A stretch of 16,943 nt of DNA. Source: Nitrosomonadales bacterium (lineage in GTDB: Bacteria; Pseudomonadota; Gammaproteobacteria; Burkholderiales; Sulfuricellaceae). The position numbers and the translations under genes were made by a program. Location of the stretch: assembly GCA_003104895.1 (NCBI GenBank), contig PQAG01000225.1, positions 8,334-25,276 of the forward strand. The letters are read 5' to 3'. Below are positions 1 through 7,596 of the stretch, in pieces. The notes under the pieces are model-generated. The model searched no databases, was not told the origin of the DNA, and was given only the letters and a program-made list of their open reading frames with translations. Each line of letters opens with the position of its first letter. Within the stretch, counting starts at the first letter, position 1.

Positions 1-1109
1 AGCACCTTCACCATGATCAGGCCCAGCAGTCCTGCGCTGTAGGCCATCAGCGCTTCGCGCGTCATCCACAGGTCGTGGACGGAGAATTTGCCGTAAAAGA
101 ACAGGGTGGAAATCAGCGGCACCGCCAGGATTGCCAGCGCCAGCGCGGCGGGCAGGGCCAGCAGCAGGGTCAGGCGCAGGCCCCAGTCGAGCAGGCTGGA
201 GAACTGTTCCGGCGAGTCGTCGGAATAGTGCTTGGCCAGCGAGGGCAAGAGGATGGTGCCGAGCGCCACGCCCAGCATGCCGGTGGGAAATTCCATCAGA
301 CGGTCGGCGTAGTAGAGCCAGGACACGCTGCCGGTCTCGAGGAAGGAGGCGAATATGGTGTTGATCAAGAGGCTGACCTGGGCGATGGAGACGCCGAACA
401 CCGCCGGTCCCATGAGCTTGAGGATGCGCCATACGCCTTCGTCCTTCAGGTTCAGGCGGAAGCGCGGCAAGAGGCCGATTCTTGCCAGATAGGGCAGCTG
501 CAGGCCCAGCTGCAGCACGCCGCCGAGCAGCACCGCCACTGCCAGGGCCAGCACCGGCGGATGCATGTAGGGCGCCAGCCACAGCGCGCAGGCGATGAAG
601 GATAGGTTGAGCAGCACCGGGGTGAAGGCGGGCACGGAAAACTTGCTGTAGGTATTGAGTATGCCTCCGGCAAGGGACACTAGCGAGATGAAGAAGATGT
701 AGGGGAAGATGTAGCGCAGCAGCTGGACGGTGAGGTCGAATTTCTCCGGGGTGGCGGAAAATCCAGGCGCGCTGATGTAGATCACCAGCGGCGCGGCGAG
801 GATGCCGGTCAGGCTCACGCCCAGCAGGATCAGCGCCAGCAGCGTGGCGACATGGTCCACCAGGTCGCGCGTGGCGTCGTGGCCGCGGCGCGTCTTGTAC
901 TCGGCCAGGATGGGCACGAAGGCCTGGGAGAAGGCGCCCTCGGCGAACAGGCGGCGCAGCAGGTTGGGCAGCTTGAAGGCGACGAAAAAGGCGTCGGTGG
1001 CGATCCCGGCGCCAAAGGCGCGGGCGATGATGGCGTCGCGCAGGAAGCCGAGAATGCGCGACAGCAGGGTCATGCCGCCGACGGTGGCGAGCGCCTTGAG
1101 CAGGTTCAA
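1..1109 (-). CDS. murJ: MurJ lipid II flippase (partial, 3' end beyond the window)
   Basis: Inner-membrane MOP-superfamily flippase that moves lipid II across the cytoplasmic membrane for peptidoglycan synthesis. About 369 of the usual ~510 residues are present, and the frame is open to the left edge. Counting from a TTG at 1109, the residues matching the essential E. coli charges fall at the same numbers: R18, R24, D39 and R52, within motifs such as AFGAGIATDAF and LPNLLRRLFAEGAF. This numbering match is why I chose the TTG. The next in-frame ATG is codon 13 and would cut into the first helix. The TTG shares bases with the cysM stop (TTGA, 1109-1106), so translation is probably coupled to cysM, and I see no clear Shine-Dalgarno sequence. 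The rest of the visible protein is hydrophobic, as expected for transmembrane helices. The identity is secure; the start is likely but not proven. Confidence 0.93.
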   Translation of the reverse strand, partial: MNLLKALATVGGMTLLSRILGFLRDAIIARAFGAGIATDAFFVAFKLPNLLRRLFAEGAFSQAFVPILAEYKTRRGHDATRDLVDHVATLLALILLGVSLTGILAAPLVIYISAPGFSATPEKFDLTVQLLRYIFPYIFFISLVSLAGGILNTYSKFSVPAFTPVLLNLSFIACALWLAPYMHPPVLALAVAVLLGGVLQLGLQLPYLARIGLLPRFRLNLKDEGVWRILKLMGPAVFGVSIAQVSLLINTIFASFLETGSVSWLYYADRLMEFPTGMLGVALGTILLPSLAKHYSDDSPEQFSSLLDWGLRLTLLLALPAALALAILAVPLISTLFFYGKFSVHDLWMTREALMAYSAGLLGLIMVKV

Positions 1110-1993
1110 GCCGGAAAGACGCCGGTGGAAAGGTAGCGGTCACCCCGGTCGCAGACGATGGAAACAATGACGGCGTTCTCGACCCGGGCGGAGACTTCGA
1201 GCGCCGCTACCAGCGCGCCTCCCGATGAAATGCCGGCAAAAATGCCCTCCTCGCGGGCGAGGCGGCGGGTCATGTCTTCCGCCGCGCTCTGGCTGACTTC
1301 GACAATCTGGTCCACCTGGCTGAAGTCGCAGATCTTGGGCAGATATTCCGGCGGCCATTTGCGGATGCCCGGAATCTGAGAGCCCGCCGCCGGCTGAGCG
1401 CCGATGATCTGGATGGCCGGATTCCGCTCCTTGAGGTAGCGCGAGCAGCCCATGATGGTGCCGGTGGTGCCCATGCTGCTGACGAAGTGGGTAATCGTGC
1501 CCTGTGTGTCGCGCCAGATTTCCGGGCCGGTGCCTTCATAGTGGGCGAGCGGGTTGTCGGGGTTGGAAAACTGGTCGAGGATGATCCCCTTGGCTTCGTC
1601 ACGCAGGCGCTTGGCGGTATCGATCGCCGCTTCCATGCTGCCTTCCTTCGGGGTGAGCACGATCTCGGCGCCAAAGGCGCGCATCACCTGGCGCCGTTCC
1701 ATGCTCATGTGCTCCGGCATCACCAGCACCATTTTGTAGCCGCGCATCGCCGCAGCCATTGCCAGGGCGATGCCGGTATTGCCGCTGGTGGCCTCGATCA
1801 GGGTGTCCCCGGGCCTGATTTCGCCCCGCGCCTCGGCGTGCATGATCATGGACAGGGCCGGGCGGTCTTTCACCGATCCCGCCGGATTGTTGCCCTCCAG
1901 CTTGACCAGGACGGTGTTCGAGGTGTTGCCGGGGATGCGTTTGAGCCTGACCAGCGGGGTGTTGCCGACAAAATCTTCTATGGTTTTATACAT
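1106..1993 (-). CDS. cysM: Cysteine synthase B (O-acetylserine sulfhydrylase, CysM type)
   Basis: PLP enzyme of 295 residues that makes cysteine from O-acetylserine and sulfide or thiosulfate in the cytosol. The N-terminus MYKTIEDFVGNTPLVRL is typical of the family. The PLP lysine is K42 in NNPAGSVKDR, and the substrate/phosphate loop TSGNTG starts near residue 69. Length and the NPAGSVKDR context fit CysM (about 300 residues) better than CysK. The frame stays open upstream to 2155, but the ATG at 1993 matches the family start and has AGGAA about 6 bases before it. The start overlaps the last codons of the upstream GGDEF gene by 8 bases (ATGTATAA), and the stop overlaps the murJ start. CysM versus CysK substrate preference cannot be decided from sequence alone. 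Confidence 0.93.
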   Translation of the reverse strand: MYKTIEDFVGNTPLVRLKRIPGNTSNTVLVKLEGNNPAGSVKDRPALSMIMHAEARGEIRPGDTLIEATSGNTGIALAMAAAMRGYKMVLVMPEHMSMERRQVMRAFGAEIVLTPKEGSMEAAIDTAKRLRDEAKGIILDQFSNPDNPLAHYEGTGPEIWRDTQGTITHFVSSMGTTGTIMGCSRYLKERNPAIQIIGAQPAAGSQIPGIRKWPPEYLPKICDFSQVDQIVEVSQSAAEDMTRRLAREEGIFAGISSGGALVAALEVSARVENAVIVSIVCDRGDRYLSTGVFPA

Positions 1994-2969
1994 TTGTTTC
2001 CTGGGCCGCGCCCTGATAAAGATGATCGCATTCGGCCACCACTCCTGCGATGGCGATGCAGTTCCTGCCGTGTGCCTTGGAATATCTGACCGCGCGCCCG
2101 GCACGGGCATAAAAGGCTTCTCGTTTCTCATCCGGCTGCAGCAGGGCGACACCAAAGCTGGCGGTAAGGGGGCGCAGCAGGGGCAGGATGAGCTGGCCTT
2201 CGAGATCCATGCGCAGGCGCTCGGCCACGATCATGGCCCCCATTTCGTTGGTTTCCGGCAGCAGTATGGCGAATTCCTGCCCGCCATAGCGTGCGACCAG
2301 ATCCAGGGTGCGGGTTGCGCCATTGAGGATGGTGGCGACATGCTGCAATAATTCGTCGCCCGTTTCGCGCCCGAATTCGTCGTTGATGCTGCTGAAATTG
2401 TCCATATCCATCAGCAGCAGTGCCAGGGGCCGGCGGTAACGCTCCCAGCGCAGGATTTCCTCACTCACGCGCGAGTCGAGCAGCTTCATGTTGGCCAGGC
2501 CGGTGAGTCCGTCGTTGCGCTTGATGGCTTCCATTTCCTCCTGCAGTTTCTGCAGGCTGTGGTTGCGCTTGGAGAGCAGCTTCCTGCTTTCTTCCAGCTC
2601 CTGGTTGAGGCGCTCGTTTTCGCCGCTGAGCGACTCGAAGGCGGAGATGTCCAGTTCGGCGGCAAGCATGAACAGCTGGTTGCGGCGGAAAATCGAACCG
2701 GCAAAGGCCCGGGTCAGTCCATGTCCGATGTTGAGGGTGATCAGGCCGGTGTAAAGCAGGCCTGTTTCGTCCGGCTGCATTTTTACCAGCTGGCCGAGCG
2801 GCGGCTCGGCAATGCGTTGCGCGACGTTGCCGCCAGCTTCGGGCGTCAGGGTAAAGCGGAAGCCCTCAGTGGCCTCGATGAGGTCGCCGTTGCTGTCGAA
2901 TATGGCCACGGCAACCGCGCGCAGCGGATCCAGCCAGGGCGGTATGAAAGCGAAGCGGGCCGGATTCAC
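1986..2969 (-). CDS. GGDEF-domain protein with degenerate active site (GGQEF) and intact I-site
   Basis: A 327-residue, apparently soluble protein. Residues 1-110 form an unrecognised sensor-like region with no membrane segment or signal peptide. Residues ~113-152 look like a charged coiled-coil linker, followed by a GGDEF fold from NDGLTGLAN (152-160). The metal-site aspartate (D188, in MDMDNF), N196 and D205 are kept. The signature loop reads GGQEF (229-233), with Q in place of the metal-binding D/E. The inhibitory RxxD site is present (R220-D223), nine residues before the loop as in PleD. The lysine usual after the DxDxF motif is serine. It is therefore either a weak cyclase or a c-di-GMP-binding protein. 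The GTG start at 2969 is the only reasonable one in frame; its Shine-Dalgarno is weak (AAGAGA). It overlaps cysM by 8 bases and follows comEA by 53 bases. Confidence 0.85.
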   Translation of the reverse strand: MNPARFAFIPPWLDPLRAVAVAIFDSNGDLIEATEGFRFTLTPEAGGNVAQRIAEPPLGQLVKMQPDETGLLYTGLITLNIGHGLTRAFAGSIFRRNQLFMLAAELDISAFESLSGENERLNQELEESRKLLSKRNHSLQKLQEEMEAIKRNDGLTGLANMKLLDSRVSEEILRWERYRRPLALLLMDMDNFSSINDEFGRETGDELLQHVATILNGATRTLDLVARYGGQEFAILLPETNEMGAMIVAERLRMDLEGQLILPLLRPLTASFGVALLQPDEKREAFYARAGRAVRYSKAHGRNCIAIAGVVAECDHLYQGAAQETNV

Positions 2970-3022
2970 GCTGGAAAATCTCTTGAGCTGGTCATGGTTG
3001 AATATTATGCACGGTTTCCTGG

Positions 3023-3325
3023 CTACCGGTTCTTCCTCGCCTCAGTCCATGCCGCGGCCGGGCGGGGGCTGCCAACAGTCACTTCGGAGCGCATTTTAGA
3101 AACCGATTTGGGGCCGAATCCCGTCACTTTCTTCAGGTCGTCCACGCTTCTGAAAGGCCCCATTTTGCTGCGGTAGCCGATGATGGCCCTGGCTTTCGCC
3201 GGGCCGATGCCTTTCACCGACTCGAGCTGTGCCTGCGTGGCGCTGTTGAGATCAACCAGAGCGCCGGCCCGGGCCGGAGCCATGAAGGCAAGGCAGGCCA
3301 TTAACAGGACCAGGATTCTTTTCAT
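3023..3325 (-). CDS. ComEA-family secreted helix-hairpin-helix DNA-binding protein
   Basis: A 100-residue protein. Residues 1-20 are a signal peptide (KR, a hydrophobic core, then cleavage after ARA). Two helix-hairpin-helix motifs follow: VKGIGPAKARAI (~37-48) and VTGFGPKSVSKM (~67-78), preceded by the family phrase LVDLNSATQAQLESV. The last 20 residues are basic and Pro/Ala-rich. Family members bind double-stranded DNA non-specifically, and in naturally competent bacteria periplasmic ComEA draws incoming DNA across the outer membrane. The presence of this gene alone does not show competence, because no other com or pilus gene is in the window. A good ribosome binding site (GAGGG) lies just before the ATG, and hldD ends 26 bases upstream. 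Confidence 0.88.
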   Translation of the reverse strand: MKRILVLLMACLAFMAPARAGALVDLNSATQAQLESVKGIGPAKARAIIGYRSKMGPFRSVDDLKKVTGFGPKSVSKMRSEVTVGSPRPAAAWTEARKNR

Positions 3326-3351
3326 CCCTCAGCTCCGCTTGAGCAGGGTTC

Positions 3352-4347
3352 TCAGCGCTGTTTCAGCAGGTGATTCACGTAGCGTTCCACACCCTGCTCC
3401 ACGGTGTACAGCGGGGTGTCGTAGCCGGCCTTGCGCAGCGCCGATATGTCGGCCTGGGTGAAGCTCTGGTACTTGCCCTTGAGCGCCTCCGGGAAGGCGA
3501 CATACTCGATGATGCCCTGTTGCTGCAGCTGTTCCAGCGTCAGCGCGGCCTCGCCTTTTGCTGCGCGGCAGGCGTTGACGGCGGCCACGGCGACGTCGTT
3601 GAAGGCCTGGCTGCGGCCGGTGCCGAGGTTGAAGATGCCGGACTGGTCCGGGTGGTCGAGGAACCACATGTTGATCTTGACCACGTCTTCCACCGACACG
3701 AAATCGCGCCGCTGTTCGCCGTTGCCGTAGCCTTCGCAGCCCTCGAACAGCTTGACCTTGCCCTCGGCCTGGTACTGGTTGAAGAAATGGAAGGCGACCG
3801 AGGCCATGCGCCCCTTGTGCTGCTCGCGCGGGCCGTACACGTTGAAGTAGCGGAAGCCCACGATCTGGCCGGTTTTTTCCGCCCACATGCGGCGCACGTA
3901 CTGGTCGAACAGGAACTTGGAGTAGCCGTAGACATTGAGCGGGCTTTCATGCTCGCGCGACTCGCTGAAAACGCTGCCGGCGCCGTAGACGCTGGCGGAC
4001 GAAGCGTAGAGGAAGGGGATTTCCTCGTTCTGGCAGTGTTCCAGCAGGGTGATGGAATAACGGTAGTTGTTCTCCATCATGTAGCGGCCGTCGGTTTCCA
4101 TGGTGTCGGAGCAGGCGCCTTCGTGGAACACGGCCTGCATGGAGTCGTCGAACGCCCCATCCAGCACGGCGTCGAGGAAGTCTTCCTTGTCCATGTAATC
4201 GGCGATTTCGCAATCCACCAGATTCTTGAACTTGTCGGCCTTCTTCAGGTTGTCCACGGCGATGATGTTGGTCTCGCCGCGTTCGTTGAGAGCCTTGACG
4301 ATATTGGCGCCGATAAAACCGGCCGCCCCCGTAACAATAAAATACAT
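3352..4347 (-). CDS. hldD: ADP-L-glycero-D-manno-heptose 6-epimerase
   Basis: Short-chain dehydrogenase/epimerase of 331 residues that converts ADP-D-glycero-D-manno-heptose to the L,D form, the last step in making the heptose of the LPS inner core. The N-terminal Rossmann motif is GAAGFIG (7-13), and the catalytic pair is Y140/K144 in NVYGYSKFLF. The motifs YASSASVYG, RYFNVYGPRE and RRDFVSVEDV are characteristic of HldD. The length matches the family. The ATG at 4347 has AAGGAA at good distance. The heptose kinase hldA lies just upstream on the same strand, separated by ~190 bases that hold a heptamer repeat and a short echo of the hldD start. Confidence 0.96.
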   Translation of the reverse strand: MYFIVTGAAGFIGANIVKALNERGETNIIAVDNLKKADKFKNLVDCEIADYMDKEDFLDAVLDGAFDDSMQAVFHEGACSDTMETDGRYMMENNYRYSITLLEHCQNEEIPFLYASSASVYGAGSVFSESREHESPLNVYGYSKFLFDQYVRRMWAEKTGQIVGFRYFNVYGPREQHKGRMASVAFHFFNQYQAEGKVKLFEGCEGYGNGEQRRDFVSVEDVVKINMWFLDHPDQSGIFNLGTGRSQAFNDVAVAAVNACRAAKGEAALTLEQLQQQGIIEYVAFPEALKGKYQSFTQADISALRKAGYDTPLYTVEQGVERYVNHLLKQR

Positions 4348-4349
4348 GA

Positions 4350-4442
4350 TTATTCCTTTCGGCCTGTTTCAGTGAAGGCTAATGCGCGACAGCGCGTTAC
4401 GCCGGAACTAAAGCCCATGGCGCCGGTGACGATGGTGTACAT
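4350..4442 (-). pseudogene. Remnant resembling the 5' end of hldD (30-codon ORF)
   Basis: Directly upstream of hldD, an ATG at 4442 opens a 30-codon frame whose first residues are MYTIVTGAMGF. The real HldD begins MYFIVTGAAGF, so 9 of 11 residues agree; the similarity then stops and the frame ends in TAA at 4350, two bases before the hldD ATG. The two DNA stretches differ at many third positions, so this is not a recent exact duplication. It most likely marks a decayed second epimerase start left by an old duplication or replacement. It could instead act as a short leader peptide, since AAGGAAAA lies about 10-13 bases before its ATG. The similarity is seen directly; its history is inferred. 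Confidence 0.5.
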
Positions 4443-4480
4443 GATGTGATTGTTTTCCTTGTTGGTGGTGCATGGGGGTG

Positions 4481-4541
4481 GTAAACGGTGAGCAGTGAGC
4501 GGTAAAACCACCGCTTACCACTTGCCGCTCACCGCTCACCC
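4481..4541. repeat. Heptanucleotide repeat, inverted pair (hldA/hldD gap)
   Basis: Tandem 7-base units: GTAAACG, GTGAGCA, GTGAGCG and GTAAAAC on the plus strand, then the same unit family on the minus strand (GTGAGCG, GTGAGCG, GCAAGTG, GTAAGCG) from ~4540 back to ~4512. The two arms can pair over about 20 bases with few mismatches. The right arm overlaps the end of hldA, and the hldA stop codon (TGA, 4538-4536) lies within the first unit, so the element has set the C-terminus of that protein. Confidence 0.75.
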
Positions 4542-5462
4542 ACTAAATAATTCTTCGCGGCTCACCACCGCCGTGCCCAGCTTGCCGACTACGATTCCCG
4601 CGGCCCGGTTGGCCATGCGCACTGCTTCGGGCAGATCCGCCCCGGCGGCGAGCATGGTGCCGAGGGTGGCGATCACCGTATCCCCGGCGCCGCTGACATC
4701 GAAAACTTCGCGCGCCTGGGTGGGTTCGTGCAGGGTTTCGCCGTCGCGGTACAGCGTCATGCCTTCCTCGCTGCGCGTGACCAGCAGGGCTGCGAGGCCA
4801 AGCTGGCTGCGCAGTGCCTGGGCCTTGCGTGTCAGTTCTTCCTCGTTGTGCCAGCTTCCCGCGACCTGTTTGAATTCGCTGCGGTTGGGGGTGAGCAGGG
4901 TGGCGCCGCGATAGCGCTCGTAGTCCTCGCCTTTGGGGTCGGCCAGTACAGGCTTGCCCGCGGTGCGGGCCAGTTCGATCATGCGCCGGATGTGCGTCAG
5001 GCCGCCCTTGCCGTAATCGGACAGGATCACCACGTCTGAATCCGCCAGCATGCGTTCGAAATCGGCCAGCTTGTTCTGCAGCACCTCGTGGCCGGGCCAG
5101 GTTTCGAAGTCGATGCGCAGCAGCTGCTGCTGGCGCCCGATGACGCGCAGCTTGATGGTGGTGTCGAGTTCTGCATCGCGGTGCAGAACCACCTTGATGT
5201 TCTCATGCTCCAGCAGGCGGGCCAGGCACTCGCCCGCTTCGTCGGTTCCCGCCACCGAGAGCAGCGACACCTGCGCGCCCAGGGCGGCGGCGTTGCGCGC
5301 CACGTTGGCCGCACCGCCGGGGCGCTCCTCGGTCTTGCCGACATGCACTACCGGCACGGGCGCTTCCGGCGAGATGCGGCTGACCTCCCCGAACCAGTAG
5401 CGGTCGAGCATGACGTCGCCGACGACCAGGACGCGGGCTTTGGAAATGTCTGGGATATTCAT
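4536..5462 (-). CDS. hldA: D-glycero-beta-D-manno-heptose-7-phosphate kinase (stand-alone HldE N-domain)
   Basis: PfkB/ribokinase-family sugar kinase of 308 residues that phosphorylates heptose 7-phosphate at C1 on the way to ADP-heptose for the LPS core. The N-terminal VLVVGDVMLDRYWFGEVSRI and the RPGGAANVARN block are typical of the RfaE kinase domain. The C-terminal anion hole and catalytic base are GAGD at 258-261 (D261). In E. coli this kinase is fused to an adenylyltransferase. Here the protein ends after the kinase domain, so the adenylyltransferase (HldC-like) must be encoded elsewhere, as is usual in betaproteobacteria. There is no visible Shine-Dalgarno before the ATG at 5462; the region just upstream is a pyrimidine-rich heptamer repeat. 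The gene lies between ugd and hldD. Also called rfaE1. Confidence 0.94.
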   Translation of the reverse strand: MNIPDISKARVLVVGDVMLDRYWFGEVSRISPEAPVPVVHVGKTEERPGGAANVARNAAALGAQVSLLSVAGTDEAGECLARLLEHENIKVVLHRDAELDTTIKLRVIGRQQQLLRIDFETWPGHEVLQNKLADFERMLADSDVVILSDYGKGGLTHIRRMIELARTAGKPVLADPKGEDYERYRGATLLTPNRSEFKQVAGSWHNEEELTRKAQALRSQLGLAALLVTRSEEGMTLYRDGETLHEPTQAREVFDVSGAGDTVIATLGTMLAAGADLPEAVRMANRAAGIVVGKLGTAVVSREELFSG

Positions 5463-5470
5463 GGTTGGAT

Positions 5471-5546
5471 TATGGGGAATGGGTGATGGGCAATGGGTGA
5501 TGAGCGGTGGTGGTTTTCATTCCCCATCACTCATCACCGATCACGC
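5471..5546. repeat. Heptanucleotide repeat, inverted pair (ugd/hldA gap)
   Basis: On the plus strand, five consecutive 7-base units run from 5471 to 5505 (TATGGGG, AATGGGT, GATGGGC, AATGGGT, GATGAGC). After a short spacer, the same kind of unit runs on the minus strand from 5546 back to ~5518 (GTGATCG, GTGATGA, GTGATGG, GGAATG). The arms can form an imperfect hairpin (about 17 of 23 positions). The element starts three bases after the ugd stop and ends just before hldA, filling almost the whole gap. Confidence 0.75.
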
Positions 5547-5548
5547 CT

Positions 5549-6871
5549 TTACAAACGGCCAATCGGGAAATATTCCAGCCCCTGTTCGCGCACCACTTTG
5601 GGCTCATACAGGTTGCGGCCGTCAAAAATGACCGGGGTTTTCAGGCTGGACTTGATGGCGGCAAAGTCCGGGGCGCGGAATTCCTTCCATTCCGTGACGA
5701 TGGCCAGCGCGTCGGCGCCGGCCATGGCCGCCATGGGCGAGTCGCACAGGGTGATGCGCTGGTCGTCGCCGTAGATGCGGTGGGTCTCCTCCATCGCCGC
5801 CGGGTCGTAGGCGGCGACCGTGGCGCCGCGCTGCCACAGGCCCTCGATCAGAACGCGGCTTGGGGCTTCGCGCATGTCGTCGGTGTTGGGCTTGAATGCC
5901 AGGCCCCAGAGCGCGAAACGCCTGCCGGACAGGTCGTTGCCGAAGCGCTCGGTGATTTTCTTGAGCAGGATGTGCTTTTGCAGGTCATTGGCGTCTTCCA
6001 CCGCTTTCAGCACCTGCAGCTCGACGCCGTTGGCGCGGGCGGTGCGCTGCAGGGCCTGCACGTCCTTGGGGAAGCAGGAGCCGCCGTAGCCGCAGCCGGG
6101 GTAGAGGAAGTGGTAGCCGATGCGCGGGTCGGAGCCGATGCCGTGGCGCACGTGCTCGATGTCTGCGCCGAGGATTTCTGCCAGGTTGGCGAGCTCGTTC
6201 ATGAACGAAATGCGCGTGGCCAGCATGGCGTTGGCGGCGTACTTGGTCAGTTCGGCGGACTTGACGTCCATCACGATCAGGCGTTCGTGGTTGCGCTGGA
6301 ACGGGGCGTACAGGGTGCGCATGAGTTCCGTTGCCCTGGCATCGTCGGTGCCGACCACGATGCGGTCGGGGCGCATGAAGTCTTCCACCGCGGCGCCTTC
6401 CTTGAGGAATTCCGGGTTGGAAACCACGCTGAAATCAAGGTTCGAAGCGCGTTTCTGCAGTTCTTCCTGCACCGCTGCGCGCACCTTGTCGGCGGTGCCG
6501 ACCGGCACCGTGGACTTGTCCACGATCACCTTGTAATCATTCATGTGCTGGCCGATGGCGCGTGCGGCCGAGACCACGTACTGCAGGTCTGCGGAGCCGT
6601 CCTCGTCCGGCGGGGTGCCCACGGCGATGAACTGGATCGTGCCATGGGCGGCGCTTTCCGCGATATCGGTGGTGAAGCGCAGGCGCCCGGCGGCCTGGTT
6701 GCGCTGCACCATGTCTTCCAGACCGGGTTCGTAAATGGGGATCTGGCCCTGTTTGAGCATGCCGATCTTGCGCTCATCCAGATCCAGGCATACCACGTCA
6801 TTGCCCACTTCCGCCAGGCAGGTGCCGGTCACCAGTCCGACATAGCCGGTTCCAATAATGCTGACTTTCAC
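5549..6871 (-). CDS. ugd: UDP-glucose 6-dehydrogenase
   Basis: NAD-dependent cytosolic enzyme of 440 residues that oxidises UDP-glucose to UDP-glucuronate, a precursor of capsule or exopolysaccharide and of LPS sugars. The N-terminal Rossmann motif is GTGYVGLVTG (7-16). VDKSTVPVGT is at ~118-126, and the catalytic cysteine is C266 in GCGYGGSCFPKD. The length is the family norm. The frame is open much further upstream, but the GTG at 6871 gives the family N-terminus (KVSIIGTGYVG), has GGAGAA about 5 bases before it, and overlaps the pyrF stop as GTGA. Which polysaccharide uses the product cannot be told from this window; the neighbours (lapAB, hldA, hldD) suggest surface glycans. Confidence 0.96.
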   Translation of the reverse strand: MKVSIIGTGYVGLVTGTCLAEVGNDVVCLDLDERKIGMLKQGQIPIYEPGLEDMVQRNQAAGRLRFTTDIAESAAHGTIQFIAVGTPPDEDGSADLQYVVSAARAIGQHMNDYKVIVDKSTVPVGTADKVRAAVQEELQKRASNLDFSVVSNPEFLKEGAAVEDFMRPDRIVVGTDDARATELMRTLYAPFQRNHERLIVMDVKSAELTKYAANAMLATRISFMNELANLAEILGADIEHVRHGIGSDPRIGYHFLYPGCGYGGSCFPKDVQALQRTARANGVELQVLKAVEDANDLQKHILLKKITERFGNDLSGRRFALWGLAFKPNTDDMREAPSRVLIEGLWQRGATVAAYDPAAMEETHRIYGDDQRITLCDSPMAAMAGADALAIVTEWKEFRAPDFAAIKSSLKTPVIFDGRNLYEPKVVREQGLEYFPIGRL

Positions 6872-7596
6872 TTCAGTTCTCCAATGTTTGCAATTTCTTG
6901 CCCGACCGACTGCAATGCCTGCAGGGGATCCGCTGCCTGGGTGATGGGGCGTCCGATGACCAGGTAATGCGCGCCTGCGCGCAGCGCATCGGCCGGGGCC
7001 ATGATGCGCTTCTGGTCGTCCTTGCCGGCGCTGGCCGGGCGGATGCCGGGCGTGACGAGGCAGAAGCCCGCTCCGAGTTCCTGCCGCAGCATGGCCGCCT
7101 CCTGCGCCGAACAGACCACGCCGTCGAGGCGGCACTCATGGGCCAGCCGGGCAAGGCGGCGCACCAGCTGCTGCGGTTCCTCATCAATGCCGAGATCGGC
7201 CAGGTCATCCGGACCCATGCTGGTCAGGACCGTGACCGCAATCAGTTTCGGCCGCCGCGGCAAGCCTTCCAGCGCTTCGCGCGCGGCGCTCATCATAGCA
7301 CGGCCGCCGAGTGCATGAACATTGACCATCCACACCCCGAGGCTGGCTGCGGCCTTGCAGGCCTGGGCGACGGTATGGGGAATGTCGTGGAATTTGAGGT
7401 CGAGGAAAACACCGTATCCCAGGCTGACCAGATGTTCCACCCAGGCCGGCCCGGCGGCGGTAAACAATTCCTTGCCCACCTTGAGCTTGCACAGCCTGGG
7501 GTCAAGGCGTTCCACCAGTTGTGATGCGGCCGCAGCGCTGGAATAATCCAGCGCGACGATAATTTTGGGGTCCGGAATCTGGGGCTCGTTTGTCAT
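6868..7596 (-). CDS. pyrF: Orotidine 5'-phosphate decarboxylase
   Basis: TIM-barrel enzyme of 242 residues that decarboxylates OMP to UMP, the last step of de novo pyrimidine synthesis. The catalytic DxKxxD cluster is in FLDLKFHDIPHT, with D66, K68 and D71. The IIVALD strand near the start and the TPGIRP phosphate loop are also present. The length fits the short bacterial type. I chose the ATG at 7596 because it overlaps the lapB stop as ATGA, has AGGA about 9 bases before it, and yields the usual N-terminus; an ATG at 7668 would add 24 atypical residues. It makes UMP next to the UDP-sugar enzyme ugd, and cmk, another pyrimidine gene, is upstream in the same cluster. Confidence 0.96.
   Translation of the reverse strand: MTNEPQIPDPKIIVALDYSSAAAASQLVERLDPRLCKLKVGKELFTAAGPAWVEHLVSLGYGVFLDLKFHDIPHTVAQACKAAASLGVWMVNVHALGGRAMMSAAREALEGLPRRPKLIAVTVLTSMGPDDLADLGIDEEPQQLVRRLARLAHECRLDGVVCSAQEAAMLRQELGAGFCLVTPGIRPASAGKDDQKRIMAPADALRAGAHYLVIGRPITQAADPLQALQSVGQEIANIGELK

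Noticed and set aside
5507..6967. Long plus-strand open frame (486 codons) opposite ugd
   Set aside because: It is antisense to a clear ugd gene, its residues are low-complexity (rich in V, A, G, H), and it has no recognisable motif. High-GC coding DNA commonly produces such shadow frames.
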